Assembly: GCA_038848005.1 (NCBI GenBank) | Contig: JAWCNZ010000002.1 | Location: 1 to 64,000 of the forward strand | DNA length: 64,000 bases | Direction of reading: 5' to 3' | From: JAWCNN01 sp038848005 | Lineage (GTDB): Archaea; Thermoproteota; Bathyarchaeia; Bathyarchaeales; Bathycorpusculaceae | In this document: positions 26,783 through 36,046 of the stretch, one piece after another | Layout of the letters: each line of letters starts with the position of its first letter | Position numbering within the stretch: position 1 is the first letter of the stretch | The notes under the pieces: generated by a model | The model's input: only the letters and a program-made list of their open reading frames with translations | Told to the model about the DNA's origin: nothing | The model's database searches: none | Translations under genes and position numbers: made by a program

Positions 26783-26810
26783 CGCCAGACACACGATTTA
26801 AAGTGCCCAG

Positions 26811-28628
26811 TTAAACATAAAGCAAAAGCAACATCAAAATTACGCCGTTTACCCCAAAAATTGGAACAACCACCCGCTTTGCCTTCTGAATTGTTTTATC
26901 TATGAGTAGGCATAATGTTTCAAGAAGTTTTTCACCGATAACCTTAACCTCAGAAACTGTTATTTTACGGCATGCAGTCCTAACGTGTTCCAAGTTTGAC
27001 ATGGCGGAGAGCGTTGCCTCTTTAATGTAGTTAATTAGGTTTTCATGGTTTATAACTTCGCCTAGAGGATGATAACCACGCAGGTTCAACACAACGGCAT
27101 TTACGGAATGCGTGTCCGTCGTGAAAACTTCACCCTCATCAATTCCCATCAAACGAAGATTCGCCAGTATTTCTTCACGCAACCCAGTAACCATATTGTT
27201 TCCGTCAATAACCACATAGGCAGTTTTCTGCTCGCCCACTTTTGCGATTATAACTGTTATGCCTCCAGGTCCCATACCATCTTTGAGGTTGTACTCTTTA
27301 GGGATAATCGTGGCTGCGCCTATTTCAAGGGGCAACTTGTCCAGGGAAACAGCAGTTTCTAAACACTTAGCTGCAACCGTTTTCAGGGCGTCTAAAGCCT
27401 CTTGCATATTCACGGTTCCGTTAATGCTGTTATGCGCGTTTACAACTGTACAACAATCCAAACCATGCCTTTCAGCTTCTTGATAAACAAACAGCCCCAA
27501 TTCTTGCGGTAAGTCTTCAGTTGTTTTGGGCGATAAAGTAAATGAGAGAAAAGCACAATTGCCGAATATTTGGCAACATGCCGTGGCTAAGCCATTGCTA
27601 ACCTTAACAAGGGGCGTCGCCCCAATTTCTACACCCCCAAAATCCACAAGTTCAACAACTTGATTGATTACTTTTTGGTTTTGAGGTTGAGAAGCCAAAT
27701 CAAATTCATGTCCAAGCAAGCCATGAGGAACACACGCAACACAATTCAGTTTCTTCTCCAACGCTGTTTTAAGTATGAAAGGCAAAAAACTGCTTCCAAC
27801 GTTTTTGAAGGGCCCAGGGTGAATTGAAGGCACAGCTACAACAGCCTTTGTTTTAGAAGAATCAAACTTTATCAGTGAAACTTCAACATCCCTTTTTTCG
27901 CCAAGTTTCTCCAGAAACTCTTCGAAGGGGGCGTTTACGTCCGCTACCCAGTCAAGCAGAAAAGCCTTGAAAAGGTGAAGCGAAGGAACGCCAACCGCCC
28001 GTTCACCTTCACTGTTCAAAACATGCATAAAAAGGAAACTTGAAACACAGCATGCAATAAGCGAAAGGACAAATATGGGGAATAAATGAAAACCAATGGG
28101 GTGACCAGCATTTGCCCAGAAAATGGCGAATACAACAACGCACAGAAAAGGTTGAAGAATCGATGCCAGAAAAAGCCATTTACAACTGGTAAAAGAAGTT
28201 GAATTCAACACCACAAAACGGAGGATAAACACGGCGAAAAACCCTAAAAGCCAAAGCCTAAACAACCACAGCACATGAATAAACGATGCAACAACTCCCA
28301 CAACAATAAAAAAAAGCCAAAAACCCCAACAAAAAAGGGAAAGCCCCACAGTTCTCCTCAAATCATAAATTGGGTGATTCCTAAAGAACACAAGATGAGC
28401 AGTATAGTCAAAAAAGAGAGTTATAAGGAATATGGAACATCCAAAAAGCAACCCGTTAACCAACCCGGTGAGGCTTGGAATGGAGGCAACTTCTGAGAGA
28501 GCCCCCCCAACAATACAAAGCAAAGCCAAAATTAAAACTATTTTTTTATTTGATGGAAGCTTAAACAATGACGAATAATGTTTAACTGCTTTCTCCATGG
28601 ACCGCCCAAGCGAAAAATCGCTTGTCAA
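26811..28628 (-). CDS. DUF2070 integral membrane protein
   Basis: 605 residues. The first 200 have six or seven hydrophobic helices; the C-terminal 400 form a soluble domain with AVPSIHPGPFKNVGSSFLP, GHEFDLASQ, VVNAHNSINGTV and FTTDTHSVNAVV, the conserved DUF2070 blocks rich in His, Asp and Asn. A last hydrophobic helix ends the protein. The start is TTG 28628, 6 nt after GGGAGG. The histidine/aspartate pattern suggests a metal-dependent hydrolase, but no function is established. Confidence 0.87.
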   Translation of the reverse strand: MTSDFSLGRSMEKAVKHYSSLFKLPSNKKIVLILALLCIVGGALSEVASIPSLTGLVNGLLFGCSIFLITLFFDYTAHLVFFRNHPIYDLRRTVGLSLFCWGFWLFFIVVGVVASFIHVLWLFRLWLLGFFAVFILRFVVLNSTSFTSCKWLFLASILQPFLCVVVFAIFWANAGHPIGFHLFPIFVLSLIACCVSSFLFMHVLNSEGERAVGVPSLHLFKAFLLDWVADVNAPFEEFLEKLGEKRDVEVSLIKFDSSKTKAVVAVPSIHPGPFKNVGSSFLPFILKTALEKKLNCVACVPHGLLGHEFDLASQPQNQKVINQVVELVDFGGVEIGATPLVKVSNGLATACCQIFGNCAFLSFTLSPKTTEDLPQELGLFVYQEAERHGLDCCTVVNAHNSINGTVNMQEALDALKTVAAKCLETAVSLDKLPLEIGAATIIPKEYNLKDGMGPGGITVIIAKVGEQKTAYVVIDGNNMVTGLREEILANLRLMGIDEGEVFTTDTHSVNAVVLNLRGYHPLGEVINHENLINYIKEATLSAMSNLEHVRTACRKITVSEVKVIGEKLLETLCLLIDKTIQKAKRVVVPIFGVNGVILMLLLLYV

Positions 28629-28878
28629 CTTTACCCTCCCAATTGAATTTTCTATGAAAGACTGTGAGGCATATTAAAGTGTCGCGGAATTAAGGGCATC
28701 ACTTGCATCCTTTGAATAATCGCTTCATCCTATAAATAGCTAATTTTTTCAAAAACTCAAAAACAGAAAGCAAAACTGGAAAATAGATGTTCACGTTATG
28801 TCACCATTATTCCCACAATACTTCAGAAGAGCAACAGTTTTATCTACAAAGTGCTAATACAATCACTTTGCGAGCCAC

Positions 28879-29169
28879 ATGCCAGAGCAAGCTGTTCCAC
28901 CCACAATATTTCATATGCTTGAAAAAAATTTAGGCAAGAAACTGCGCATAATTTTAGACCCATCCTATGGTTTTGAGGGAACATTAGCTGCTGTAACTCG
29001 TGAACCCGCTGGAATATGGCTTTCAGATGCTGAAGCAATTATTTTGCGGGCAACAATTGCTCAGCCAATACCGCAAGTTGCGGGAAGGGAAGAGCGAAGC
29101 GAAATATTCATTCATTTAAACTCTGTCCAACGCATAGAAGTGTTGCATGCGCCTTCTTCACGTCATTGA
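28879..29169 (+). CDS. Small Sm-like (LSm) fold protein, putative
   Basis: 96 residues. After a short helix (IFHMLEKNLGKKLRIIL) comes a pattern of five beta strands (KLRIILDPSYGFEGTLAAVTREPAGIWLSDAEAIIL ... EIFIHLNSVQRIEVL), which resembles an LSm barrel with its first helix. An insertion between strands 3 and 4 (IAQPIPQVAGREERS) replaces the usual short loop. It ends 3 bp from the convergent SecBeta stop. RNA binding is inferred; I do not recognise an orthologous family. Confidence 0.6.
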   Translation: MPEQAVPPTIFHMLEKNLGKKLRIILDPSYGFEGTLAAVTREPAGIWLSDAEAIILRATIAQPIPQVAGREERSEIFIHLNSVQRIEVLHAPSSRH

Positions 29170-29172
29170 AAG

Positions 29173-29349
29173 TTAGCCGGAAGGAAAGAAATTACGAGCC
29201 AAAACAACTACGACTATTAGTGCTATTGACAAGCCAATGAGTATTTCCGGTTTCACTTTCATGCCTTCGGTTTCCTCTTCAAAGAATCTTAGGAGACCTG
29301 CACTTGCAGCGGGCATAGGAGCGGATTTCTCTTTCTTTTTCTTACTCAT
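29173..29349 (-). CDS. secBeta: Protein translocase subunit SecBeta (Sec61-beta)
   Basis: A 58-residue gene, easily missed. It reads MSKKKKEKSAPMPAASAGLL, then RFFEEETEGMKVKPEILIGL and a single C-terminal membrane helix (SIALIVVVVLARNFF). The basic N-terminus, the AGL(L/I)RF-EEE motif and a tail-anchored helix are the Sec61-beta signature. It associates with SecYE at the membrane, the destination of SRP54-delivered chains. Confidence 0.93.
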   Translation of the reverse strand: MSKKKKEKSAPMPAASAGLLRFFEEETEGMKVKPEILIGLSIALIVVVVLARNFFPSG

Positions 29350-29446
29350 TTAACAGCCACTCTTATTATCATGAGCAAACAGCCTAGTTATTAATGTTAC
29401 GTTGGAAAGTTTTATTTTTACGGATAGTGAGTAGTGTGGAATAGCC

Positions 29447-29875
29447 GTGCAAACCGTGATGTGGACTGTTGGGCATAGTAACCGCTCCATGAAAACCTTT
29501 TTGGAATTGCTGAGTGAGCATGAAATCCAAGTTCTTGTGGATGTCCGCAGCTTTCCAACATCAAAAACCGAACATTTCAAGAAGGAGCAAATGGAAAGGT
29601 GGCTTCCAGAAAATGGCATAGAATATATTTGGCTTGGCAAAGAATTGGGAGGCTACCGCTATGGCGGGTATAAAAGGCATATGCGAACCAAACTTTTCAG
29701 AAACGGAATAAAACGGCTTTTGGAAATCGCAAAAAACAAGCGCACATGCATCATGTGCATGGAACCAAACCCGAAATATTGTCACAGAAGATTTATATCT
29801 GCACATTTAGAAAGGAAGGGTGTCAAAGTTATACACATAATCAGAAAAAGGACAAAGAACACTTTTATCTATTGA
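29447..29875 (+). CDS. DUF488 family protein
   Basis: 142 residues. DUF488 features: WTVGHSNRSMKTFLELL at the N-terminus, VLVDVRSFPTSKTEHFKKE, YIWLGKELGGYR, and the Cys-rich CIMCMEPNPKYCHRRFIS, where the MC-E-P---CHR motif is a proposed active site. The family's biochemical role is unsettled. It is in tandem with, and 35 bp upstream of, the MazG-like gene. Confidence 0.87.
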   Translation: MQTVMWTVGHSNRSMKTFLELLSEHEIQVLVDVRSFPTSKTEHFKKEQMERWLPENGIEYIWLGKELGGYRYGGYKRHMRTKLFRNGIKRLLEIAKNKRTCIMCMEPNPKYCHRRFISAHLERKGVKVIHIIRKRTKNTFIY

Positions 29876-29909
29876 TGGTATCCGTTTACCGTGAGATGGT
29901 GAAAGGAAT

Positions 29910-30197
29910 TTGCACATATCCGAGTTTCAAAAAATGATGTACCGCCTATATTTCCACAAAGATTCGAAACGAGGCGCTAATGGCACTTTCAGTTGGCTTG
30001 TTGATGAGGTGAAAGAACTGGGTGCGGCGTTAAAAACGGATGACAAAAAAGCCTTGGAAGACGAGTTTGCCGATGTTGTTGCGTGGTTGGCTTCGCTTGC
30101 GAATGTTGTAGGCGTAAACCTTGAAAAAGCAGCCGTTAACAAATATGCTGGTAAATGTCCAAAATGCGGATGTTCACCGTGTCAATGCCCTTTTTAG
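29910..30197 (+). CDS. MazG-like nucleotide pyrophosphohydrolase
   Basis: 95 residues: an all-alpha MazG half-domain with metal-binding acidic residues in WLVDEVKELGAAL and LEDEFADVVAWLASLA (the E-x-x-E and E-x-x-D pairs). A Cys-rich tail, CPKCGCSPCQCPF, probably binds zinc. It would hydrolyse (d)NTPs to monophosphates, cleansing the pool. It converges on the winged-helix regulator, 4 bp apart. Confidence 0.88.
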   Translation: MHISEFQKMMYRLYFHKDSKRGANGTFSWLVDEVKELGAALKTDDKKALEDEFADVVAWLASLANVVGVNLEKAAVNKYAGKCPKCGCSPCQCPF

Positions 30198-30201
30198 CCT
30201 T

Positions 30202-30468
30202 TTAATCCACTAGGCGTTTCTGTCCTAAACCCGTAAGCGCCCAAACATGTGGTTTGCCGCCTTGACGCTTAACTATTCCCTCAGCCTCTAAAAGGTGTAG
30301 ATGATGCATAACAACGTTGTAGGGCATGGCTGTTTCTTTGGCGACGGTTCTTGCGTCAACCGCTCCACCGCCCAGCACATTTAATATTTTTGTTCTCGCC
30401 CTAAGACCGCGTTTAATGTTTCTTATGTTTGACAAGTAAGCGTTTGGGTGATAAGTCTCTCTTAACAT
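30202..30468 (-). CDS. ArsR-like winged-helix transcriptional regulator
   Basis: 88 residues: RARTKILNVLGGGAVDARTVAKETAMPYNVVMHHLHLLEAEGIVKRQGGKPHVWALTGLGQKRL, a classic winged helix with recognition helix YNVVMHHLHLL and a wing at KRQGGKPHVW. It lies 45 bp downstream of the PolD large-subunit stop on the same strand, so it is probably co-transcribed with polC. No ligand-binding part is present. Confidence 0.87.
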   Translation of the reverse strand: MLRETYHPNAYLSNIRNIKRGLRARTKILNVLGGGAVDARTVAKETAMPYNVVMHHLHLLEAEGIVKRQGGKPHVWALTGLGQKRLVD

Positions 30469-30513
30469 GGCTTTACCTAAAACAATTTAACATGTTAACA
30501 TAGAAAAGTTTTG

Positions 30514-33500
30514 TTAGGCAAAGTCTGTTAGGCTTATCTGCCGAGGTTTCCGTCCCTCAAACAAAGCGTTAATCTCTTCCCTCACAAGCAATATTCTCTG
30601 CGAATAATAAGCTGGCAACCTATACTTTTCAATTAGATGCTGTGCTGCTTCTAAGTATTTTTGGATGCCGCCACGGTAAACGGTCAGGGTTAATTCTCCA
30701 TCACATGAGGGACATTTGCCACGGAGGGGCAAACGCCTAAAAATTTTGCTGCATGACTTGCACCTAAAAGCTTGGGTTGAAAAGGCACGCAGGTTTCCAG
30801 CTATATCCCGAATGAAGTGTTTTGTTAAAACTTTTAAAGCCACTTTTCTTGCGTCAACCGCCTCTATCTTCTCGGCTAAGTCAAGCTGGCAAGTCAACTT
30901 TTCAATCATCGAGCCAAGGCGTTTATATGCACTTTCGGCGTTTCCCATGTTAATGTTTGAAACTGGAGTGGTATAGCCGAAACCTTCAAACTGCGCTTCC
31001 GTTCCCAACCGATGCGCAACAAGGTCAATAATGCGGCTGACTTGTCTGGGTTCCGCATTCTCAAATGTTTTTTCGTAAAATTCTATGGGGTAAGCATATG
31101 CAACATCAAAGTCATGCGCTTGCCTTTGCACTTCTTGAGTTTTAACTGTTGGAATTAAAAGCAACGGAGCATCCATTATCCCGCCTATCTGCGCGGGTAA
31201 ATATTCACGTGAAAAATTAAGTAAGGTGTCTAAAGCAAGCATTAAGGCGTCTTCGTCGCCATCGCAGTCTCTGCGTTTGGCTGAATGCCAAATTGGATGG
31301 GCATAACAAACATTTAAGTGTGTAAAGCCAATAATCCGTCCTAAAATGCCAACAGAAGTGTGCGGTGCCAAACCGACAATGAGATGCCCTATAAGGTCGT
31401 CTATTTGCTTAACGCTGTAGTAAGGAGAAAGCCCATAAACCTTCACCAAAAGCTCATCTAAAAACTTTGCAACACGTACAAAATATTCCGCACATTTTAC
31501 TGGGATAACTACGTCTTGAAGTTTTAATTCGCATGTTTGGTTTTTATCTGTTAAGGGTTTGCCGTGAACATCGCATGTATAACCAAGTTGTCTAAGCTTT
31601 TCTAGTGAAACCCCAATTTCAGATGGCTTAAAGTGAGTTAATGGCGCATTTGTAGCATCAAAACGTATTGTCCCATCCTTATAAACCGACAAGTCATACT
31701 TCGCCCGCAAAATACCCTTCTCTATAATTTCAGGAGTCTTACTCTCGTTCGTTAAACCTTTAACACCCTTCAAAACCTTAGGAACCGAAACCCCCAAACG
31801 TTCACAAGCACCTTCAAGCAACTCCTTAAAGTTAAGGACTTGTTTCTGGTAGGAAACAGCAGGCACTTTACAGATTGGACATTCATTTCCATTCAAAACT
31901 TTGCCGCAACGGGGGCAACGCCGTTCATACAAAGTTTCAGAACAGCAACTTGAACACTTAACCCTAAAAGTAAACGTGCCACATACGGGGCATTTACGTC
32001 TAACAACATCTACAAAAACCCTTCCCTTTTTCGCCGCTTCAGCTATATCCCTTTGAGCCCCACCAGCCAAACCGACGGGGAAAAGAACATGCACAAGCGG
32101 TTTCATCTCACGCCTCTTCGCCTTTTCAGGACGCCCCATGCGTGCACCAACAAACGTCGGCGCTTTATCCCTTATTATTATGCCCGACAGGTGGCTAACA
32201 GCCTCTATAATGGATTTGGCGGAAGAAAACTCCACTGTGCCTGAGGATTTGTAACGAAGACAAAAGGCGAATGCATGTGCATCTGCGCCTTCAATAACGA
32301 TTTTGCCATCCACAACTTTGTGCGGCAAGCATAAAGCCTCTAAGGCTTGTTTGGCGCTTCCTTCCATCTCTCCAACAATCTCGTCAACAACGTCATCTTC
32401 CACTTTTATTTGCGAGTTAAGAAGCCACATGCGCAATCGTTTTAGCATTTCTGTTGACTGGAGATTCGCCCAAAAATACGTGTAAAATGGATGAAGCGGC
32501 ACACGCAACGCCACGGATAAGGTTATAGCCTCTTTAACATTCGGTTTGTTAGCAAATGGATCTTCCAAAAACGCCTTAAGTCTCTCAGACGAAATATTGA
32601 CGGCTTCTGCTAGGCTTTGAATGTTTCCATTGAATCTTTCGGCAACGGCTTTTTGCAAGTCTTCAACCCACCATTCCTCCACATAAGCAGAAGGCATAAG
32701 AGGCTTATTGTTGTACAGGAAATCTCCAAAACTAACCAGAATATCACCTAAAAACAATATTTTAACAATATCATTCTTTACTTGGCTGAAATTTTCCATT
32801 GAAACACGAACAACAGAACCATCCCTTAACAACACAACGGGCGGTTCTAATGCGTCAACTGGAACAGCAACACCACCTTTCCCAGGAAGTTCCAACCGCA
32901 TTTGAGTTCCAGTAGCCAAAAAACCTTGAAGCACAAGCATAGTCGCCGGATGTACGCCCACAGCAGAAAGCCCAGTATTTCGCGACCTTCCATATCTTAG
33001 ACGAAAACCGCCACGCCTAGAGGGAAAGGAGAAGATTGGGCGTCCCGCAATTACATCATCCATAAATCCAGCAGATTTCTTTTCAGACTTTTTGCGGAGT
33101 TCTCTAAGCCAATCCCACCCTGGAATCCCAAGTTTCTCGACAATCGTCAAAACTTTAGAGGAACGCCCGACAACGCCGTCGTTCACTACCCTAAGTGCTC
33201 CACCCCTAACACGGTTAGTTTCAATTCTGGGAAGATTCCTAAAAGAAGAAACTTCAACTGGGTCGGATTCGGTTCCAGTCACTTCAACTGGAAGCCACTG
33301 AAGCGCTTTTCTAAGCTCCTCGTCTGAAACGTGATATTGAAAACGGCTTACAGAACGCTCATAAAGGCGCATCTCCTCAATAAACCGTGAAATTTCATCT
33401 TCTGTGGGCTTGTAACGGTCAAGCCCAAGCAACCGCCGCACAAAATCCGCTACAACCAACGTTAAGGCTTGGTCTGTTCCACCAGCAGACCGTATTGGAC

Positions 33501-33930
33501 CAGCAAAATAAACGGCAAGATAACGTGTCCTATCAAAGTTCATTTTAATTTTTACTTTCGCCACTCCTTGCAGGGGCGCCGCCGTCAACCCCTCGGTAAG
33601 GATGGCAAGCGCTGTACGTATGGCTTGTTCAGCGGCGGCTTCCGCCTCCATATGACCAAACTTGCCGTGAACAATCTCTTCTGCAATTTTAAACGCCAAC
33701 TCCTCCCTCGGAAGTTTAACGCTTAACTCCCTAATGCTTTCAGCAACACCCTTCGGTCCAACAAGCCCCTCCACGAGGTCAGCCAAATCCTTAGCAACCT
33801 TACATTCAAGCGTTAGCACAGGGTCGAAGCCTTTTTCTCTGGCTTTTTGGGCTAAATGGCATAATTGTTCAAGTTTACCCTCCAAATTTTCCACATACCG
33901 CCGGTATAGTTCACCCATCTGATTTTTCAT
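30514..33930 (-). CDS. polC: DNA polymerase D large subunit DP2
   Basis: 1138 residues, the length of intein-free DP2. Seen: FAGPIRSAGGTDQALTLVVADFVRR near residue 150, the catalytic segment HSAKRRDCDGDEDALML near residue 888 whose Asp residues bind metal, and two zinc-binding regions (CPVCGTF...CPRCGKVL...CPIC near residue 640-680; CKSCSKIF...CPSC near 1070). The extreme C-terminus QISLTDFA is a PIP-box-like motif for PCNA. PolD is the main replicative polymerase of most non-crenarchaeal archaea; the small subunit gene is at 41570-43123. Confidence 0.97.
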   Translation of the reverse strand: MKNQMGELYRRYVENLEGKLEQLCHLAQKAREKGFDPVLTLECKVAKDLADLVEGLVGPKGVAESIRELSVKLPREELAFKIAEEIVHGKFGHMEAEAAAEQAIRTALAILTEGLTAAPLQGVAKVKIKMNFDRTRYLAVYFAGPIRSAGGTDQALTLVVADFVRRLLGLDRYKPTEDEISRFIEEMRLYERSVSRFQYHVSDEELRKALQWLPVEVTGTESDPVEVSSFRNLPRIETNRVRGGALRVVNDGVVGRSSKVLTIVEKLGIPGWDWLRELRKKSEKKSAGFMDDVIAGRPIFSFPSRRGGFRLRYGRSRNTGLSAVGVHPATMLVLQGFLATGTQMRLELPGKGGVAVPVDALEPPVVLLRDGSVVRVSMENFSQVKNDIVKILFLGDILVSFGDFLYNNKPLMPSAYVEEWWVEDLQKAVAERFNGNIQSLAEAVNISSERLKAFLEDPFANKPNVKEAITLSVALRVPLHPFYTYFWANLQSTEMLKRLRMWLLNSQIKVEDDVVDEIVGEMEGSAKQALEALCLPHKVVDGKIVIEGADAHAFAFCLRYKSSGTVEFSSAKSIIEAVSHLSGIIIRDKAPTFVGARMGRPEKAKRREMKPLVHVLFPVGLAGGAQRDIAEAAKKGRVFVDVVRRKCPVCGTFTFRVKCSSCCSETLYERRCPRCGKVLNGNECPICKVPAVSYQKQVLNFKELLEGACERLGVSVPKVLKGVKGLTNESKTPEIIEKGILRAKYDLSVYKDGTIRFDATNAPLTHFKPSEIGVSLEKLRQLGYTCDVHGKPLTDKNQTCELKLQDVVIPVKCAEYFVRVAKFLDELLVKVYGLSPYYSVKQIDDLIGHLIVGLAPHTSVGILGRIIGFTHLNVCYAHPIWHSAKRRDCDGDEDALMLALDTLLNFSREYLPAQIGGIMDAPLLLIPTVKTQEVQRQAHDFDVAYAYPIEFYEKTFENAEPRQVSRIIDLVAHRLGTEAQFEGFGYTTPVSNINMGNAESAYKRLGSMIEKLTCQLDLAEKIEAVDARKVALKVLTKHFIRDIAGNLRAFSTQAFRCKSCSKIFRRLPLRGKCPSCDGELTLTVYRGGIQKYLEAAQHLIEKYRLPAYYSQRILLVREEINALFEGRKPRQISLTDFA

Positions 33931-34064
33931 TGTATGCCCTCAACTTCTTTTGGCCTCACAGTTATTTTGGTTTTACCACATAAAAATGAAAAAGAACGGT
34001 TGCAAGACGCCTTTATTCCATGTGGATTCTACACAAAAACGCAGTAAACCACTTTCCTTAAGCC

Positions 34065-34829
34065 TTATGACCTAAAGTTTCTTATGCTCTTGATAATTTC
34101 GGAAACCCTCTCCCTAATTTCTTCTTTTTCAACAATATTGCCAGTCACAATAATATCTGCCCCAGCAGAAGCCGCAGCCAACGCTTGTTCTCTGGATTTG
34201 ATGCCTCCCCCAACAATCAATGGAACATCAACACAACGTTTAACAGCACGAATCATCTCTGGAGGCACAGGCTTCTTAGCGCCTGAACCAGCCTCCAAAT
34301 ATATGAAGCGCATACCCAAATATTGCCCTGCCAAGGCATGTGCAGCAGCAACTTCAGGTTTGTTGTATGGAATGGGGACTGCTTTGCCGACAACGCTGGC
34401 GGTGCCGCCGTCGCCAGTAATTATGTATCCCATGGGAATAGGCTCTAAACGATATTTCTTGATTAATGGGGCCCCTAAAACTTGGGCGCCAATTAGGAAG
34501 TAAGGGTCGACGGAGTTTAACAGTGACATGAACCATATGGCGTCTGCATAGCGGCTTATGCCCGTCACATTATTTGGAAAAAGAATTACTGGAACATCCA
34601 CAGCACGTTTAACTGCTTTGACAATGCTGTCCAAATGTGTTGTAGAAACAAAAGTTGAACCGCCAACCATCACAGCTGTGGTTCCGCTTAAGTTTGCCTT
34701 AGAAACTATTTTAGAAGCTTGAGGCGGAGTTACCTTTTCGGGGTCTATAAGGGTTATGTGAATTGCGCCTTCAGAATCGATTTTTTCAAGCAAATACTTT
34801 TCAACACGCCCTACCATAAGGCAACCCAA
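34065..34829 (-). CDS. Geranylgeranylglyceryl phosphate synthase
   Basis: 254 residues with a TIM-barrel of the GGGPS/PcrB family. ITLIDPEKV at the N-terminus, then IYLEAGSGAKKPVPPEMI and VGGGIKSREQALAAASAGADIIVTGN, the phosphate-binding loops. It forms the first ether bond of archaeal lipids, linking geranylgeranyl diphosphate to sn-glycerol-1-phosphate. ATG 34829 or ATG 34817 may start it; the Elf1 gene ends 12 bp upstream. Confidence 0.94.
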   Translation of the reverse strand: MGCLMVGRVEKYLLEKIDSEGAIHITLIDPEKVTPPQASKIVSKANLSGTTAVMVGGSTFVSTTHLDSIVKAVKRAVDVPVILFPNNVTGISRYADAIWFMSLLNSVDPYFLIGAQVLGAPLIKKYRLEPIPMGYIITGDGGTASVVGKAVPIPYNKPEVAAAHALAGQYLGMRFIYLEAGSGAKKPVPPEMIRAVKRCVDVPLIVGGGIKSREQALAAASAGADIIVTGNIVEKEEIRERVSEIIKSIRNFRS

Positions 34830-34841
34830 CTTAGGCGTTAA

Positions 34842-35090
34842 TCACTCCTTTAACGTTGAAGCTTTTCCATAAAGTTTGTCTGTAAACAAACAGTAAATGT
34901 CAACTTCGCCCTGTGCCGGCTTAACTGGAAATTCCTCTTTTAAACCGCAACTGCCACACCCAACAAGCGCCCGCCCTTCATCACGCAAAATTTCAACTCT
35001 AACTGCTTCCTTCCCACACCTTGGACAAGAGAAGAATTTAGGTAAACGTTTCCTTGGAACACGAACAACTTTTCTCCTTCTACGCCCCAT
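34842..35090 (-). CDS. Elf1-like zinc-ribbon transcription elongation protein
   Basis: 82 residues. A very basic N-terminus (GRRRRKVVRVPRKRLPK) precedes a zinc ribbon FSCPRCGKEAV...GCGSCGLKEEF, then DIYCLFTDKLYG. This is the layout of the Elf1 homologue found in TACK and Asgard archaea, which binds RNA polymerase during elongation. It shares a minus-strand unit with GGGP synthase. Confidence 0.88.
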   Translation of the reverse strand: MGRRRRKVVRVPRKRLPKFFSCPRCGKEAVRVEILRDEGRALVGCGSCGLKEEFPVKPAQGEVDIYCLFTDKLYGKASTLKE

Positions 35091-35185
35091 GCTTAATCCT
35101 CTATACCGTAAACCTTACATCATTCAAGTATTTATTTTTGTCCATAAGCATTCCAATTACAAACATAAAGGAGAGGCTCTCCTCC

Positions 35186-36028
35186 TTGGAACTAAAATCT
35201 TCAATTCTGGATTTAGACTTTCACGAAGTGGAAACACGGATAAAACGTTTCATAAAAGATTATGTGGAAAAAACTCATGCGGAAGGCATAGTTTTGGGGT
35301 TATCCGGCGGAGTAGACAGCGCCACGGCGGCTGCGCTTTCTGCTTTGGCAATAGGCGGCGATAAAGTGTTGGGACTCATACTACCAGAAGAGGAAACATA
35401 CAACGCCAAAGACATTGAGCATGCAAAACGCGTGGCCGAAAAGTTTGACTTCAAAACAGAAATGATAAACATCACCCCAACCTTAAAAGCCTTCTACAAT
35501 TCCATACCAATCTTTGACCCCGCAGACCTATTGTGCAAGGGCAACATAAAAGCAAGAACCCGCATGATTTATATTTACTACTACGCCAACAAACTTAACA
35601 TGTTAGTATGCGGAAGCTCAGACAAATCAGAAACTATGATGGGTTACTTCACAAAATGGGGAGATGCAGCCGCAGACATGTCACCAATAATAGACCTATA
35701 TAAGACACAAGTTCAAAAACTCGCCGAACACATAGACATCCCAAAAGAAATAGTGGCAAAACCACCCTCGCCGGGTTTATGGCCAGGTCAGCTGGCAGAA
35801 AATGAACTGGGCATAAAATATGAAACCCTTGACCTTATCCTTTACGGGCTGGAACATTTTATGGATGAAAAAGAAATAGCGAAACAATTGGGCATAAAAA
35901 GAAACGTCGTGGAGCGGGTTAAGCATAGGTGGCTTTCCACAGAACATAAAAGGCGAATGCCATTAACAACAAAGCTTGAATATAGAACTGTTGGAGCAGA
36001 TTTTAGGCTTCCTTACGGTTTTAGCTAG
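35186..36028 (+). CDS. nadE: NAD+ synthase
   Basis: TTG 35186 lies about 10 nt after GGAGAGG and gives 280 residues; the longer frame would overlap the Elf1 gene. The ATP-binding P-loop is LGLSGGVDSATAAALS. Others: MIYIYYYANKLNMLVCGSSDKSE and GYFTKWGDAAADMSPI, then KPPSPGLWPGQLAENELG. This is the ammonia-dependent domain that adenylates and amidates nicotinic acid adenine dinucleotide. It has no glutaminase domain, but a nitrilase-family gene follows 18 bp later. Confidence 0.95.
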   Translation: MELKSSILDLDFHEVETRIKRFIKDYVEKTHAEGIVLGLSGGVDSATAAALSALAIGGDKVLGLILPEEETYNAKDIEHAKRVAEKFDFKTEMINITPTLKAFYNSIPIFDPADLLCKGNIKARTRMIYIYYYANKLNMLVCGSSDKSETMMGYFTKWGDAAADMSPIIDLYKTQVQKLAEHIDIPKEIVAKPPSPGLWPGQLAENELGIKYETLDLILYGLEHFMDEKEIAKQLGIKRNVVERVKHRWLSTEHKRRMPLTTKLEYRTVGADFRLPYGFS

Positions 36029-36046
36029 TTGCAGAGTGCATAGACA

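Noticed and set aside
28629..28878. Possible box C/D RNA in the 250-bp gap after DUF2070
   Set aside because: I found no convincing paired C and D boxes on either strand; the gap has only AT-rich promoter-like DNA.
30514..33930. Intein in the DP2 gene
   Set aside because: DP2 of some archaea holds inteins near the catalytic region, but this protein has normal length and an uninterrupted active-site block.
35054..35186. Start of nadE at 35054
   Set aside because: It overlaps the divergent Elf1 gene and gives an unrelated N-terminus; TTG 35186 has a ribosome-binding site and the normal protein length.
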